Source of the DNA: CAZWVA01 sp964636885 | GTDB lineage: Bacteria; Desulfobacterota_D; UBA1144; Nemesobacterales; CSP1-2 | NCBI GenBank assembly: GCA_964636885.1 | Contig: CAZWVA010000011.1 | Coordinates: 1 to 51,448 of the forward strand | DNA: 51,448 nt | Reading direction: 5' to 3' | Part shown: positions 1 to 8,906 of the stretch, piece by piece | How positions within the stretch are numbered: position 1 is the stretch's first letter | How the letters are laid out: each line of letters begins with the position of its first letter | Made by a program: the position numbers and the translations under genes | Notes under the pieces: generated by a model | Database searches by the model: none | The model's input: only the letters and a program-made list of their open reading frames with translations | What the model was told of the DNA's origin: nothing

Positions 1-827
1 GGGGTGGGTGTCGGTGCAGGAGTAGGAGTTGGCGTTGGGGTCGGTGCAACTACGCAAGTCCCTCCAACCATATCACATACGAATCCCACAGGACAGTCCA
101 CATCAGATGTACACGGGCTCGGATTCGGAGTAGGTGTCGGGGTCGGCTCAGGCGTCGGTGTAGGAGTTGGGGTCGGAGTAGGTACGGGATCGGTAGTATA
201 CTCTATGTGGAGAAGCGGAGCCCGACTCGGATTCCCATCAAACGATAAGGCCGTCCTCGGACCGTAATTCGTGTTATTTGGGAGAGGTTCGGCGATTATA
301 ACCAAATTATTGCCAGCAACCCATCCGGATCTATTGACTATTTCCTGTATTATGGGAGAAATATCAGAGGTTTGCTCGGCCGGTCCCGATTCCCCCACGG
401 TATTCCATGAGGGGATGTTTATCCAGTCTACTATAGCAGTGGTTCTCGGCCTCGATGTGATATTAAAGTTCGCCGTGGTAAACGCTTGGGCGTTATCACT
501 CGCTTCACCGGTAAACCTGACGTCCGCCGGATTAGAACCAGCTTCATCCACAGTAAAGAGGATATAGGCCCTTGTAATTGTAGCTCCTTGGGGGATCTGG
601 ACGCTTGTCCATAGCATACCAACAGCGGTTTTTAGCTGAGTGCCAGTTGCAACACGGTCTAGCATAAGGTCAAGATCCGTACTCTTAAGACCCACAGAAC
701 CGGAGGCGACTTCTTCAGCATCGTCTACACTAAATGCGATTCGTGTCTCAAAGGTAGAGGTAACAGCACGGGTGTCTGAAACCCAGACCAATGTAATGAA
801 AATAAACAGTAAAAGGGATTTCTTCAT
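1..827 (-). CDS. Secreted Pro/Thr-rich surface protein, partial (3' end outside window)
   Basis: Reading on the minus strand from the ATG at 825-827 gives an open frame to the window edge (about 275 codons, no stop), so the C-terminus is missing. Residues 1-21 are a clear signal peptide (KK, then a hydrophobic core, then an Ala before VTS). The next about 190 residues form a beta-rich module with the phrase ITSRPRTTAIVDW, which I know from many secreted bacterial proteins of unknown role. Then come a Pro-Thr repeat linker, a short Cys-rich module (CTSDVDCPVGFVCD, four Cys) and a second Pro-Thr linker. A GGTGGG stretch lies just upstream as a possible ribosome site. A copy of the conserved regulatory box of this locus sits about 104 bases upstream, so it is probably co-regulated with the glycan genes. 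Exact function unknown. Confidence 0.8.
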   Translation of the reverse strand, partial: MKKSLLLFIFITLVWVSDTRAVTSTFETRIAFSVDDAEEVASGSVGLKSTDLDLMLDRVATGTQLKTAVGMLWTSVQIPQGATITRAYILFTVDEAGSNPADVRFTGEASDNAQAFTTANFNITSRPRTTAIVDWINIPSWNTVGESGPAEQTSDISPIIQEIVNRSGWVAGNNLVIIAEPLPNNTNYGPRTALSFDGNPSRAPLLHIEYTTDPVPTPTPTPTPTPEPTPTPTPNPSPCTSDVDCPVGFVCDMVGGTCVVAPTPTPTPTPAPTPT

Positions 828-930
828 TGGCACCCACCATTCATAGAACCACTGAATCGCTAACGCTACCTATAACTAATTAGTAGGTTAGCTTTTATCC
901 CATTTGATACTCACATTTTACTAAATAACA

Positions 931-1000
931 ATCAATTGGACTTCGGTTATAAAATCATATAAAACTATTAGACACGCATAACGAATGTACTAACTAAAGT
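931..1000 (-). promoter_or_regulatory. Conserved box A plus upstream half-box, ahead of the secreted Pro/Thr-rich gene
   Basis: Plus-strand bases 931-949 read ATCAATTGGACTTCGGTTA, one of three near-identical copies in the window. Read on the minus strand it is AACCGAAGTC, CAA, then TTGATT, which could serve as a -35 hexamer. A second related element, AACTAAAGT, is at 992-1000, about 61 bases further upstream, the same spacing as in the copies near 19654 and 22440. The downstream gene starts at 827. No convincing -10 was found. Confidence 0.6.
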
Positions 1001-1037
1001 TAGGTCATAGATCTACAAACACTCCCATGACCTTCAA

Positions 1038-2000
1038 TTACCTCACATCGCTTTCTATATAGAATTCATCGGGAATCCTTCCATTTATGTCTTTAAAATA
1101 GCAATGGGCCTTGTTTTCAACCCCGCCTTCATTGAATGTGCAAAAAAGCGCCCCAAAATCGGCGCCCTGCTCCGGGGTGTAAACGGCCGCCCACCACTTG
1201 TTTGCGGCGAGTTCGTCGTTTTGATCCTCAAAATTTCTTCCCCCGAGACCTGAGACGAAGACAAAGGTCTTACCCTTTTCGATTCGCAGTGTATTAGAAG
1301 TAGAGGCGATGCTTTGGGTTTCAAAATCATCCATAAGATGCGTTCGTGCGTAGGCGTGGTTATGCGCTGTAGCTATTATCGCCCCAGCCTTACGGCACTC
1401 CTCGTATGGTCCCCAGCCGACATCGTCTTTTTTTTCACCGACCTGCATCAGTCTCTGGTTCTTATGCCACGAGCAGATCCTCCAGATAGAACCGTTATCG
1501 GCTAGCTGATCCCTTATGTAAGCGGTATGGTTAGAGCCCATAGTAGCCGCACCCGAAAGGATAAAGAATAACCCTTTATAAGTGCATGCCGACTTTACTC
1601 CCAGGTCTCCTTCGCAGGAGGCACCGTTAACCCTATCCAACCGATCCTTTAGTTTCTTCTGGTATCCCGACCACTTTCTGACATCGTGGTTACCGACCGA
1701 GGCGAAATAAGGAAAGCCGGGACCAAGGACATCGTTAATCTGTTGATCCCATTTATCAGGATTACTCTCGTAGTCAAAGTCTCCTGAGTGGATTACCATA
1801 TCAGCGCCTTCTTCCTTTATCAGTTGAAGGACGGCTCTTGAATTCTCGCCTAGCCCCTGATCACCGATAAAGGCGACCTTGAAATTCGGTGGAGTAGTCG
1901 TATCCACAGATCGAGGCGAAGTGGAGGTCCCGTTCCCTGATCCACAACTAAAAAGAAAAAATAAAGCAAACGAGAGAGCCAAGGCGTTTATTTTTCTCAT
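1038..2000 (-). CDS. Metallophosphoesterase lipoprotein
   Basis: The frame is open from 2204, but the best start is the ATG at 1998-2000: it has GGGGGAG about seven bases upstream and immediately begins a lipoprotein signal peptide with LFSC (lipid-bound Cys19). That gives 320 residues and avoids a long overlap with the next gene. The mature part has calcineurin-like phosphoesterase motifs in order: GDQG, HSGDFD, GNHD, a later His in SWHKNQ, and AHNHAY in place of the usual GHxH. These residues normally bind two metal ions and hydrolyse phosphate esters, as in purple acid phosphatases. It should sit in the periplasm or on the outer membrane. Last enzyme gene of the glycan block; substrate unknown. 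Confidence 0.85.
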   Translation of the reverse strand: MRKINALALSFALFFLFSCGSGNGTSTSPRSVDTTTPPNFKVAFIGDQGLGENSRAVLQLIKEEGADMVIHSGDFDYESNPDKWDQQINDVLGPGFPYFASVGNHDVRKWSGYQKKLKDRLDRVNGASCEGDLGVKSACTYKGLFFILSGAATMGSNHTAYIRDQLADNGSIWRICSWHKNQRLMQVGEKKDDVGWGPYEECRKAGAIIATAHNHAYARTHLMDDFETQSIASTSNTLRIEKGKTFVFVSGLGGRNFEDQNDELAANKWWAAVYTPEQGADFGALFCTFNEGGVENKAHCYFKDINGRIPDEFYIESDVR

Positions 2001-2073
2001 CAATCTCCCCCTTGAAATAACAAGAAGAATCCGTTTTCTCTTATCCACCCACAAAGGGACAGATGTTACACTA

Positions 2074-3741
2074 TCACCGATGAACCTCATTCCGCCCTTC
2101 CGGTAAGACCTTATAGAGTATGATCCTTTGCCCTTTACTATTCTGTGTAGTAAATACAGGAACCAGATCCTCAAGCTTCCCCGGCTGGTCGAATAGGAAG
2201 GCAAGCTGTGGTCTTAGGTGTTTGAATTTCTCGTCCATGATTATGATATCCACCCCCTTTAGCCGCGCATAAGAAACTACATCCTTATAATCGGCGAAGG
2301 GTAAAACGACCATCTTCCTATGAGCATACGCCCCGAGGAATAACTTTCGTGCCATTAGAGTCGTATCCTCGGGCAGGTTCTCACGGATCCATTTAGCCAC
2401 TTCCAGATTGGCTAGGTCGTCTTCGTCTTTTCTTATTACGAAACCGGGATGGTTAATTAGACGGATGTAGGGTGGAGACTCAAAGAAAGAAACCAGAAGA
2501 AGAATCACAGCTATTACAAAAGTCGGTTTCCCGAAAACGAGGGATCGAGGCCCGGACTTCCATCCGGAGGAGAACCGCCCTGCAGTACTTACTATGCCTA
2601 GGGCGGCCCACAAGGTAAGGATAGGAACAACTGGGGTCAGGTTCTCAAAATCGATCTCGTAGAGTGGGTAGACAAAAACCCATGGAATGAGAGTCCCCAG
2701 AAAGTAGAACTCAGCCAAGCGATCCGGAAACCTCCATTTCAACTGCCAAAGCCCTATTCCCATAAACAGCAAAAGAAAAGTGGTAAAGACCGAGGGTAGA
2801 AGTTCATAGGTCTTAATCCAGTTCCTAATCATGTCTTTCATCTTAAATAGGATATTCTTCGAGTAATTAGAAAACACGCTAACCCTTTTAAACCCACCCT
2901 CAAGCATGGTGAATCGCTTATCCGGGGTCAGACTGAAGAGGTCTTTTTCATAGGCCAGCTTACCCTCCAGACTCGTTCTATCCAGTTTCTTACTGAACAC
3001 CAAGGCCGCCCAGACCGTTCTTCCGTTTATAGTCCAAGCGCCCGTTTCACGATGAATGTGAAGTATATAGGGAACCGCCATTAGAAAACCGGCAAGTAAA
3101 AACACCCCCACACGTAATGAGAGGTTTCCTGAAACGGGTTTTTTCATTTGAACCCAGTGTTCGATGAAAGCGAATATCGGAACCAGTCCGAGATAGAAAA
3201 AGCCCTCAGGGCGAACCCAATAAGAAAATCCAAATAAAAAACCCGATAGAGCCCAGAGCACCAGATGTTGGCGTTTTACCGCCCAGACCGTTACGGCCAG
3301 GGCGGAGAAGATCGCAAAGGTATAGGTCGCCTCCGTCAACTCACGTGTCGCAACCTCGATGAGTGCGGTGTTAATCGCAATAAGTAAACTCGCAGTGATT
3401 GCCACAGATCGTCCGTATAGTTTCTTGCCTAACAGATAGGCCACCACCACTAGGAGTGAGCCGCTAACCATAGATGCTACCTTGGCCCCCAGTATGTAGT
3501 TACCCCCCAGAACATTTGCCCAAAGTCCGATAAGAAGCGGGTACCCAGGCCCCTTGAATGGATCAAATAGTGCACCCCTATCGAATATATCCATCGCATG
3601 TAGGATGTAACCAGCGGAATCGTTATAAATAAGGATGTGTTTGGATCCATAAATCACCCGTAATATAAGAGCAAGCAGAGTCACACCGGCGATCCAGCCT
3701 AGGTCTATCAACCATGAGCCTCTTTTTTGAATACCTGCCAT
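2074..3741 (-). CDS. Membrane glycosyltransferase, GT39/ArnT-like family
   Basis: This 555-residue protein has about eleven hydrophobic segments and a C-terminal soluble tail. Near residues 38-45 is YNDSAGYI, matching the first periplasmic loop Asp of GT-C transferases (ArnT, protein mannosyltransferases), followed by GPGYPLL. Such enzymes move a sugar from a polyprenyl-phosphate donor to a lipid or protein acceptor on the outer face of the inner membrane. The ATG has GGAAGGGGG upstream. It lies one base after the flippase-like gene that ends at 3743, so the two are probably co-translated. With the GtrB-like GT2 at 6778 it forms a plausible donor-maker and donor-user pair. The acceptor is unknown. 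Confidence 0.85.
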   Translation of the reverse strand: MAGIQKRGSWLIDLGWIAGVTLLALILRVIYGSKHILIYNDSAGYILHAMDIFDRGALFDPFKGPGYPLLIGLWANVLGGNYILGAKVASMVSGSLLVVVAYLLGKKLYGRSVAITASLLIAINTALIEVATRELTEATYTFAIFSALAVTVWAVKRQHLVLWALSGFLFGFSYWVRPEGFFYLGLVPIFAFIEHWVQMKKPVSGNLSLRVGVFLLAGFLMAVPYILHIHRETGAWTINGRTVWAALVFSKKLDRTSLEGKLAYEKDLFSLTPDKRFTMLEGGFKRVSVFSNYSKNILFKMKDMIRNWIKTYELLPSVFTTFLLLFMGIGLWQLKWRFPDRLAEFYFLGTLIPWVFVYPLYEIDFENLTPVVPILTLWAALGIVSTAGRFSSGWKSGPRSLVFGKPTFVIAVILLLVSFFESPPYIRLINHPGFVIRKDEDDLANLEVAKWIRENLPEDTTLMARKLFLGAYAHRKMVVLPFADYKDVVSYARLKGVDIIIMDEKFKHLRPQLAFLFDQPGKLEDLVPVFTTQNSKGQRIILYKVLPEGRNEVHR

Positions 3742-3742
3742 A

Positions 3743-4768
3743 TTAAAACGCCCCCTTCCTCGGAACCAGCCACTCTCTCATGAATAGTATCATCCCAACG
3801 AGTGAAACCGGGATGATCGAAATCGCATGAAGAACCACGGCCCCGCTAAGAGCGATATTCCTATTGAATTGGAAGAATTCCAATGTTGTCATAACCGCAA
3901 ACTCGAATACGCCGATATTGGCCGGAGCCGCCGGAACCAGCACGGCCAGATTCATCGCTATTATTACACTCATAATCACCACTAGGGAGAGTTCAATCCC
4001 CGTCATCTTTAGAGAGTAGTAAACCAGAAGCCCCGTGACTGCCGATTCGCCCACGGCTAGAACATAAAGGTTGATCAGTCGGGCTTTGCCGCTTCCAGCC
4101 TCCAAACCGAATCGAATCTGTTTAATGGATTTTGATAGCGTTTCCTTGAGCTTGTCGGGGAGTATGCCAAGCAGGGTTTTCCACCATCTCACGAGGAGCC
4201 CCGGTGGACTGCGAAAAGCCGTTATACCCATGATAAGGGCGAGTAGCACTATTCCAAGAATAACCACCGATTCCCAAATCCATTTGGGCAAAGGTACTAT
4301 AAAGAGCACCACCACCGAGACGGTAATTAGAGAGAGAACCTCAAAAACCCGGTCGAGAGCCACCGTTGCGAAGATCGCCGTGGTTCCGACATCCTCCCGT
4401 CTTCCCAGTAGATGCGCCCGCACCAGATCCCCGCTTCTTAGGGGGAGGGCATTGTTAGCCATGAATCCAATTACCGTAGTTGAGAAAATACGGCTAAACC
4501 CTATACGCTTAAGCGGGAATAAAAGGTACCACCAGCGAATTGCCTTCAAAAGGAAGATCACAGAAAGGCTGATGAAAATGGGAAGCAACATTTTTAAGTC
4601 CATCTCCCGGAGATGGGTTTTAACCTGAGTAAGATTAACCCCTCGAAGCGTGAGTACAATAAAAGCGACACTTATTATGAGTCCTATAAAACCCTTAACG
4701 ATACGGCCTATCCAGAGGCTGCTTCGGCCTTTACTTTCTTCAAATTCCACAAGGCGTCTTTCATTCAT
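3743..4768 (-). CDS. Flippase-like membrane protein, LPG-synthase transmembrane family
   Basis: Start chosen at the ATG 4766-4768 because it overlaps the stop of the preceding FemAB gene as ATGA, indicating translational coupling; a longer frame to 4831 adds 21 unlikely residues. The 341 residues hold about eight membrane spans, with the family phrases RWWYLL, MANNALPLRSGDLVRA and LVPAAPANIGVFEFA. The family is related to the transmembrane half of lysyl-phosphatidylglycerol synthase MprF and the UPF0104 group. Members are suspected lipid or polyprenyl-sugar flippases, but their transport has rarely been shown. A second member is encoded at 7818-8882. Here it is sandwiched between a FemAB protein and a GT39 enzyme. 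Confidence 0.85.
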   Translation of the reverse strand: MNERRLVEFEESKGRSSLWIGRIVKGFIGLIISVAFIVLTLRGVNLTQVKTHLREMDLKMLLPIFISLSVIFLLKAIRWWYLLFPLKRIGFSRIFSTTVIGFMANNALPLRSGDLVRAHLLGRREDVGTTAIFATVALDRVFEVLSLITVSVVVLFIVPLPKWIWESVVILGIVLLALIMGITAFRSPPGLLVRWWKTLLGILPDKLKETLSKSIKQIRFGLEAGSGKARLINLYVLAVGESAVTGLLVYYSLKMTGIELSLVVIMSVIIAMNLAVLVPAAPANIGVFEFAVMTTLEFFQFNRNIALSGAVVLHAISIIPVSLVGMILFMREWLVPRKGAF

Positions 4769-5793
4769 GGTATGTTCTTTATAAGATGCGGACCCAGTAA
4801 TCTGGTGATACCAAGCGGCATGTGCTTCCAAACCAGTCTCGGCAGTTGGTAAGCGGGGTTTTCCTGGTTTATCTTTGGGATCGTTTTTTTCCGGTTAAGG
4901 AAATACTCATAGTAAAGGGGCCTCGCCTCGGCGCCCCAGGATTCTTTGAATATGGCTGGCCCGCTCCCAGCCAGAGAACGACCAAGATCAAACGATGTGG
5001 CTCCAGATGAATAGGCCTCTTTAAATAGCTCCCAATATAAAAAGTTATTGGGACGTAAGTGGTAGTATTCATCCAGTGAACCACGAATGAGAGCCACAAA
5101 CTCCTTGCGGTAGAAGAGCACAAGTGAAAGGGATACGGGTATATCTTTGTATTTAACGGCAAATACGTTGGCGTTAGGCCCAAAAGAGGCCAAAATGTTC
5201 TGGTAGAGCGACTTGGAATGAACCGGGGTTCCTAGCCTGCGCATGCTGACTACCATTACCCGGTAGAAGGCCTCCAACAAGTGATGGCCCTTCTCAAAGA
5301 CAAGGCCGTATCTCTCCGACCGCCGTACAGATTCTCTCGTCTTCTTTTTCAACCTAGAGCGCCACATGATCTGTGGCTCTTCAATAGGCATGTAGTAATT
5401 TAGATAATCCGTGTGGTACTTAAGCTCGGTACATCTTGTTACACTTCGACTTTTAAGCTCCAAATAACTCACATCGTGCTCTCTAGCCAGTTGTATCGCC
5501 TTCTCAACCAGTGCGTGAGCGGTTTCTTCATCGTCCGCGCAGATGGCACCAGATGAGGCGTAGGGACTTGTTGCCATAACACGGCCGAAGAGACGTCCAT
5601 TTAGAAGAAAAATGGGAAGCACACCACGGATTTCCGAGCCCTGTTTGGCCATAAGATAGAAAGGCCGATGGCCATAGGTGGACTCCACAACATGTCGCCA
5701 TGTGGATGTCTGAAAGACACATCCCTCCGAATGATGATATACATATTCATCCCATTCTTTTAAATCTCGGTTCTCAGCTAGTAGAATCTTCAT
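4765..5793 (-). CDS. FemAB-family (GNAT-fold) protein, PEP-CTERM-locus type
   Basis: The 342-residue protein resembles the FemAB-like proteins found in exosortase/PEP-CTERM polysaccharide loci. Visible features are WDEYVYHHSEGCVFQT near the N-terminus, a basic KKKTRESVRRSERYGL block near residues 155-172, and a C-terminal FDLGRSLAGSGPAIFKESWG motif. FemAB relatives transfer aminoacyl or acyl groups, usually in the cytoplasm, to cell-wall or envelope precursors; the substrate here is unknown. No clear Shine-Dalgarno sequence precedes the ATG at 5791-5793. The stop overlaps the next start by ATGA. The 84-base gap before it holds no recognisable terminator. Confidence 0.85.
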   Translation of the reverse strand: MKILLAENRDLKEWDEYVYHHSEGCVFQTSTWRHVVESTYGHRPFYLMAKQGSEIRGVLPIFLLNGRLFGRVMATSPYASSGAICADDEETAHALVEKAIQLAREHDVSYLELKSRSVTRCTELKYHTDYLNYYMPIEEPQIMWRSRLKKKTRESVRRSERYGLVFEKGHHLLEAFYRVMVVSMRRLGTPVHSKSLYQNILASFGPNANVFAVKYKDIPVSLSLVLFYRKEFVALIRGSLDEYYHLRPNNFLYWELFKEAYSSGATSFDLGRSLAGSGPAIFKESWGAEARPLYYEYFLNRKKTIPKINQENPAYQLPRLVWKHMPLGITRLLGPHLIKNIP

Positions 5794-5877
5794 CGATAGG
5801 CCATAAACATAAAGGAAAATCGAAATTCTTTAGATGCCAAAGCCTCTCCTATAATCCACCCATAACCGCTTAAACCA

Positions 5878-6720
5878 TCAGCAAAGCTGACGGTAGGAGA
5901 TTAGGCGAATCCCCCTTTGTCTGAGAAGGTCAGAGATGTCCCTATCGGTAAGAGCCCTTAGCTCATCCGTCCAGCGATAACCCCAATGACTATAGTGCGT
6001 ATTGGAATCGCCTAGCCCCGGATGACACATTATCTCGTAAGTGCCACTACGACTTATATTTCGGAGAATCCGTAAGAGGTTTTCTTTGTTCAGATTACCA
6101 CCAAATAAAAATCCAGAGAAAAAATCGGTCTTCTGTTTAATCTTGCGCTTCCCCATTTCACAGAAGAGGTTTAATACCATGGCTTGGGTAAAGCGGGTAA
6201 AAGGGACATCCCTTATTCTCCTTAAGACCCCGTCCTCACGGGGAAAACGGATGGCTGGAATCCCGTATTTGTGGCCGAGTTCGATGACAACATCGAGAAT
6301 ACGGGGTAGCATGTGGATGTGCTGGTGACTGTCCAAATGGCTTGGAGAGATTCCGGCCATTAAGACCCTTTGAATCTGGGTTTCAAGTTCATTTCTGACC
6401 TCGTCCAGATTGATTCTACCAAGCAAGTACCTTCCCACAAAATGAAAGGCGTTTCTATGGAATCCCCCTTCCTGTGTCAGCAAGGCTGGAATCTCTTTAG
6501 GATCGAGTAGGGGTTTTTCTTCTACCAGGGTCAGATGAATACCCACATCCAGGGTTGGGGTCGAACGGGCTATATTTAAGGCCTGTTCAAAAGCCCCCCC
6601 ATTGGCCATTATAGAAGTCGAAGTGAGTATACCGTGGAGGTGAGCCTGTAAGATGCCATTATTGACCTCTTCGGTAAGACCAAAATCGTCTGCATGAACG
6701 ATGACCTTTATCTCATTCAT
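5878..6720 (-). CDS. ChbG/HpnK-family deacetylase
   Basis: A 280-residue protein of the YdjC/ChbG/HpnK carbohydrate deacetylase family. The metal-binding pair is visible as VHADDFGLTEEVNNG at residues 7-21, with HLDSHQHIHMLP near residue 125 and HPGLGDSN near the C-terminus. Relatives remove N-acetyl groups from chitobiose or act on hopanoid glycolipids (HpnK). In this cluster, a role trimming an acetyl group from a lipid-linked amino sugar is reasonable but inferred. Length is normal for the family. A GAGAG stretch upstream is a weak ribosome site. Confidence 0.88.
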   Translation of the reverse strand: MNEIKVIVHADDFGLTEEVNNGILQAHLHGILTSTSIMANGGAFEQALNIARSTPTLDVGIHLTLVEEKPLLDPKEIPALLTQEGGFHRNAFHFVGRYLLGRINLDEVRNELETQIQRVLMAGISPSHLDSHQHIHMLPRILDVVIELGHKYGIPAIRFPREDGVLRRIRDVPFTRFTQAMVLNLFCEMGKRKIKQKTDFFSGFLFGGNLNKENLLRILRNISRSGTYEIMCHPGLGDSNTHYSHWGYRWTDELRALTDRDISDLLRQRGIRLISYRQLC

Positions 6721-6777
6721 CTATACTCTCTGCTTTTTTCCCGATCATCCGATCTCTACATACCCTTTGCCCGTATC

Positions 6778-7803
6778 TTATCGGATCACCTCACGGGTAA
6801 GGTCTTCTCGTATACGATCCTCGAAGCCTATTCGTTCACTCACTATGAATCTAGGACGAGAACGAACCTCCTCAAGGATCCGTGCAATGTACTCCCCCAA
6901 AATTCCAAGCAATATGAATAGTATCCCAAATAAAAGGGACACCACTATAGTAAGCGACGCCCATCCCGGTACAGCCCTATCCGTAAAGAGTTTTATGTAG
7001 AGCGCATATACCAACCGGTAGAAGGCAAAGATACTGGAAATCAACCCCAGTATTATCGCCAGCCGAAGCGGAACGATTGAAAAAGAGGTTATCCCCGTCC
7101 AAGCGAATTTAAGCATCTTATGAAAACTGTATTTACTTTCACCAGAAAAACGATGACCGGACTGAAACTCGACCTTGGAACTCGGATATCCTACCCACTG
7201 AACCAGCCCCCGGAGGAACAGACGGCTCTCTCTAAGACCGACAATCTCATCAACGACCTGCCGGTCTAGAAGGCGAAAATCCGCCATTCCAGGGTCGATT
7301 TTCACACCGCTTAGAAACGAAAAGATCCTGTAGAAAAACCTCGATGTAATCCTCTTTAGAAAAGGAAGGTCCTTTGGATCTGAACGGACCGTATGGACGA
7401 TCTTATTTCCCTTCATCCACTCATCCACGAGAACGGGAATCGTTTGGGGGGAATGTTGCAGATCGGCATCCATGGTAATAACCGCCTCTCCCGTCGCCTG
7501 AGATAGTCCGGCAAAGAGAGCATACTGGTGCCCGAAATTCCTAGATAACCGGATCCCCCTTACCCGCTTATCGCTTTTATATAGGGACGTTATTTCCATC
7601 CAAGTACCGTCCTCGCTACCATCGTCCACCAGGATAATCTCCCATGTCATATTCAAGGAGGGCAAAACCTTTATTAACTCCGAATAGAGCATTGGCAGAT
7701 TTCCGGCTTCATTATAGGCCGGAATGACGATAGATATCTTGGGGTTGCCTTCGGTAAAAACCTGTGGATTCCTATCCCTGTAAATAATCTCACCCCCAAC
7801 CAT
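6778..7803 (-). CDS. GT2 glycosyltransferase, DPM1/GtrB-like, membrane-anchored
   Basis: Residues about 20-240 form a GT2 domain: ISIVIPAYNEAGNL, the DDGSEDGT nucleotide-binding motif, the DXD-like TMDADLQHSP, and a conserved SRNFGHQ. Two hydrophobic segments at about 245-320 anchor it to the inner membrane, as in GtrB/ArnC/dolichol-phosphate mannose synthases. These enzymes make polyprenyl-phosphate sugars from nucleotide sugars. The product could feed the GT39 enzyme encoded at 2074 after flipping. The ATG has no good Shine-Dalgarno sequence and lies 14 bases after the flippase-like gene. The sugar is not predictable. Confidence 0.9.
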   Translation of the reverse strand: MVGGEIIYRDRNPQVFTEGNPKISIVIPAYNEAGNLPMLYSELIKVLPSLNMTWEIILVDDGSEDGTWMEITSLYKSDKRVRGIRLSRNFGHQYALFAGLSQATGEAVITMDADLQHSPQTIPVLVDEWMKGNKIVHTVRSDPKDLPFLKRITSRFFYRIFSFLSGVKIDPGMADFRLLDRQVVDEIVGLRESRLFLRGLVQWVGYPSSKVEFQSGHRFSGESKYSFHKMLKFAWTGITSFSIVPLRLAIILGLISSIFAFYRLVYALYIKLFTDRAVPGWASLTIVVSLLFGILFILLGILGEYIARILEEVRSRPRFIVSERIGFEDRIREDLTREVIR

Positions 7804-7817
7804 TATTAATATACACG

Positions 7818-8882
7818 TTAATCAATCCGTTGGCTTTCAGGGTACTTGAGTACACCATTTTGTCCTGCACGGTGAGTCAGGTAGAGAATCCCACCCGGAA
7901 GCACTACCAGCCAATGACCAACACGCATAAGGAGCGCCAGGGAAAACGATTCGGAAACGGAAAAACCCAACCGTGAAAAGAACAGCGCATAGAGCCCCTC
8001 CTGCACACCAATGGCGTTAACCGATATTGGGATTCTCATTATGATTTGGCATATCGGGATAATCCCAATAAAATAGAGAAGCCCAATATCGAGGTCTATG
8101 GCTTTTGCTCCCCAATAGTTCGCAATAGAGAAAAAACCCTGCTCGATTACCGATAGTAGGAAGAAAACCATAAGTGTCCTTTTATACCTTCGATAATCCG
8201 TGTAAGCCCTTTGACACTCAAGCCACTTCTTGAAAAACCAAATATTCCCCAACCTACCAAGTAAGTATTCCGAACCGACCAGCGTCTTCTCATGTATCGA
8301 GATCCAAAATGCGGCCACGGAAAATATAAGGAGCCCAAAGACTATCAAAACCGTATTATGCTCAGGCAAGAGCTGAGAATGCAATCCCGTCATTAGCATG
8401 AAACCAAAGACGGCAAACATCGCACTTGCTATGGTCCCTATGAATCGTTCTAGAAACACCGAGGCGGCGATTTCCTCCGCCTGTCCCTCTCTTTTGGAAG
8501 TGTAATAGATACGGTAAATGTCCCCGCCAATCCCAGTTGGAAGAAAGATGCCAAAGAAGTTTGAAATGAGATATATCCTAAAGCTCTGCCAGATAGAAAG
8601 AGTAATCTCCTTAACCCGTATGAGGAGGTTCCATTTAAAAGCCATGAGAAACCGGTCGGAAAGCAACATCAATAAGGCAAGGCCGAAATAGAGAGGCTCC
8701 GTACGGGCAAAAAGGCCCTTTACGGTATGGAAATCGACACGCGATATAACGATTAAGAATAACGATACGCTTACGACTGCCCGAATAGGAAATCCCGCTT
8801 TACTCTTTTTGATCCATCCGCCCATACGGCTGAGTAAATCGGGTTTAACTCTATTTAACTGGGTTTCCCTTTCTAATCTCAT
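7818..8882 (-). CDS. Flippase-like membrane protein, LPG-synthase transmembrane family (second copy)
   Basis: A 354-residue polytopic protein with the same fold family as the gene at 3743: an N-terminal cytoplasmic stretch, then about eight spans, with phrases such as FRIYLISNFFGIFLPTGIGG and PISVNAIGVQEGLYALFF. The two copies are diverged, so they probably handle different lipids or steps rather than being a recent duplication. It sits directly before the GtrB-like transferase, the position often taken by a polyprenyl-phosphate-sugar flippase (GtrA or Wzx), which is otherwise absent from the window. Flippase function is inferred from context. Confidence 0.85.
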   Translation of the reverse strand: MRLERETQLNRVKPDLLSRMGGWIKKSKAGFPIRAVVSVSLFLIVISRVDFHTVKGLFARTEPLYFGLALLMLLSDRFLMAFKWNLLIRVKEITLSIWQSFRIYLISNFFGIFLPTGIGGDIYRIYYTSKREGQAEEIAASVFLERFIGTIASAMFAVFGFMLMTGLHSQLLPEHNTVLIVFGLLIFSVAAFWISIHEKTLVGSEYLLGRLGNIWFFKKWLECQRAYTDYRRYKRTLMVFFLLSVIEQGFFSIANYWGAKAIDLDIGLLYFIGIIPICQIIMRIPISVNAIGVQEGLYALFFSRLGFSVSESFSLALLMRVGHWLVVLPGGILYLTHRAGQNGVLKYPESQRID

Positions 8883-8906
8883 CCTCTAAAGCCGCCTTAT
8901 CGTATT

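Noticed and set aside
1..190. CRISPR-like or satellite repeat
   Set aside because: The repetition is of codons for Pro and Thr within an open frame, with no spacer structure.
4..267. Plus-strand frame rich in Gly-Val repeats
   Set aside because: It is the antisense of the Pro-Thr repeat region of a minus-strand secreted protein that has a signal peptide and a meaningful fold.
4071..4628. Plus-strand 185-codon frame opposite the flippase-like gene
   Set aside because: Basic, Ser/Arg-rich translation without motifs, typical of an antisense shadow of a membrane protein gene.
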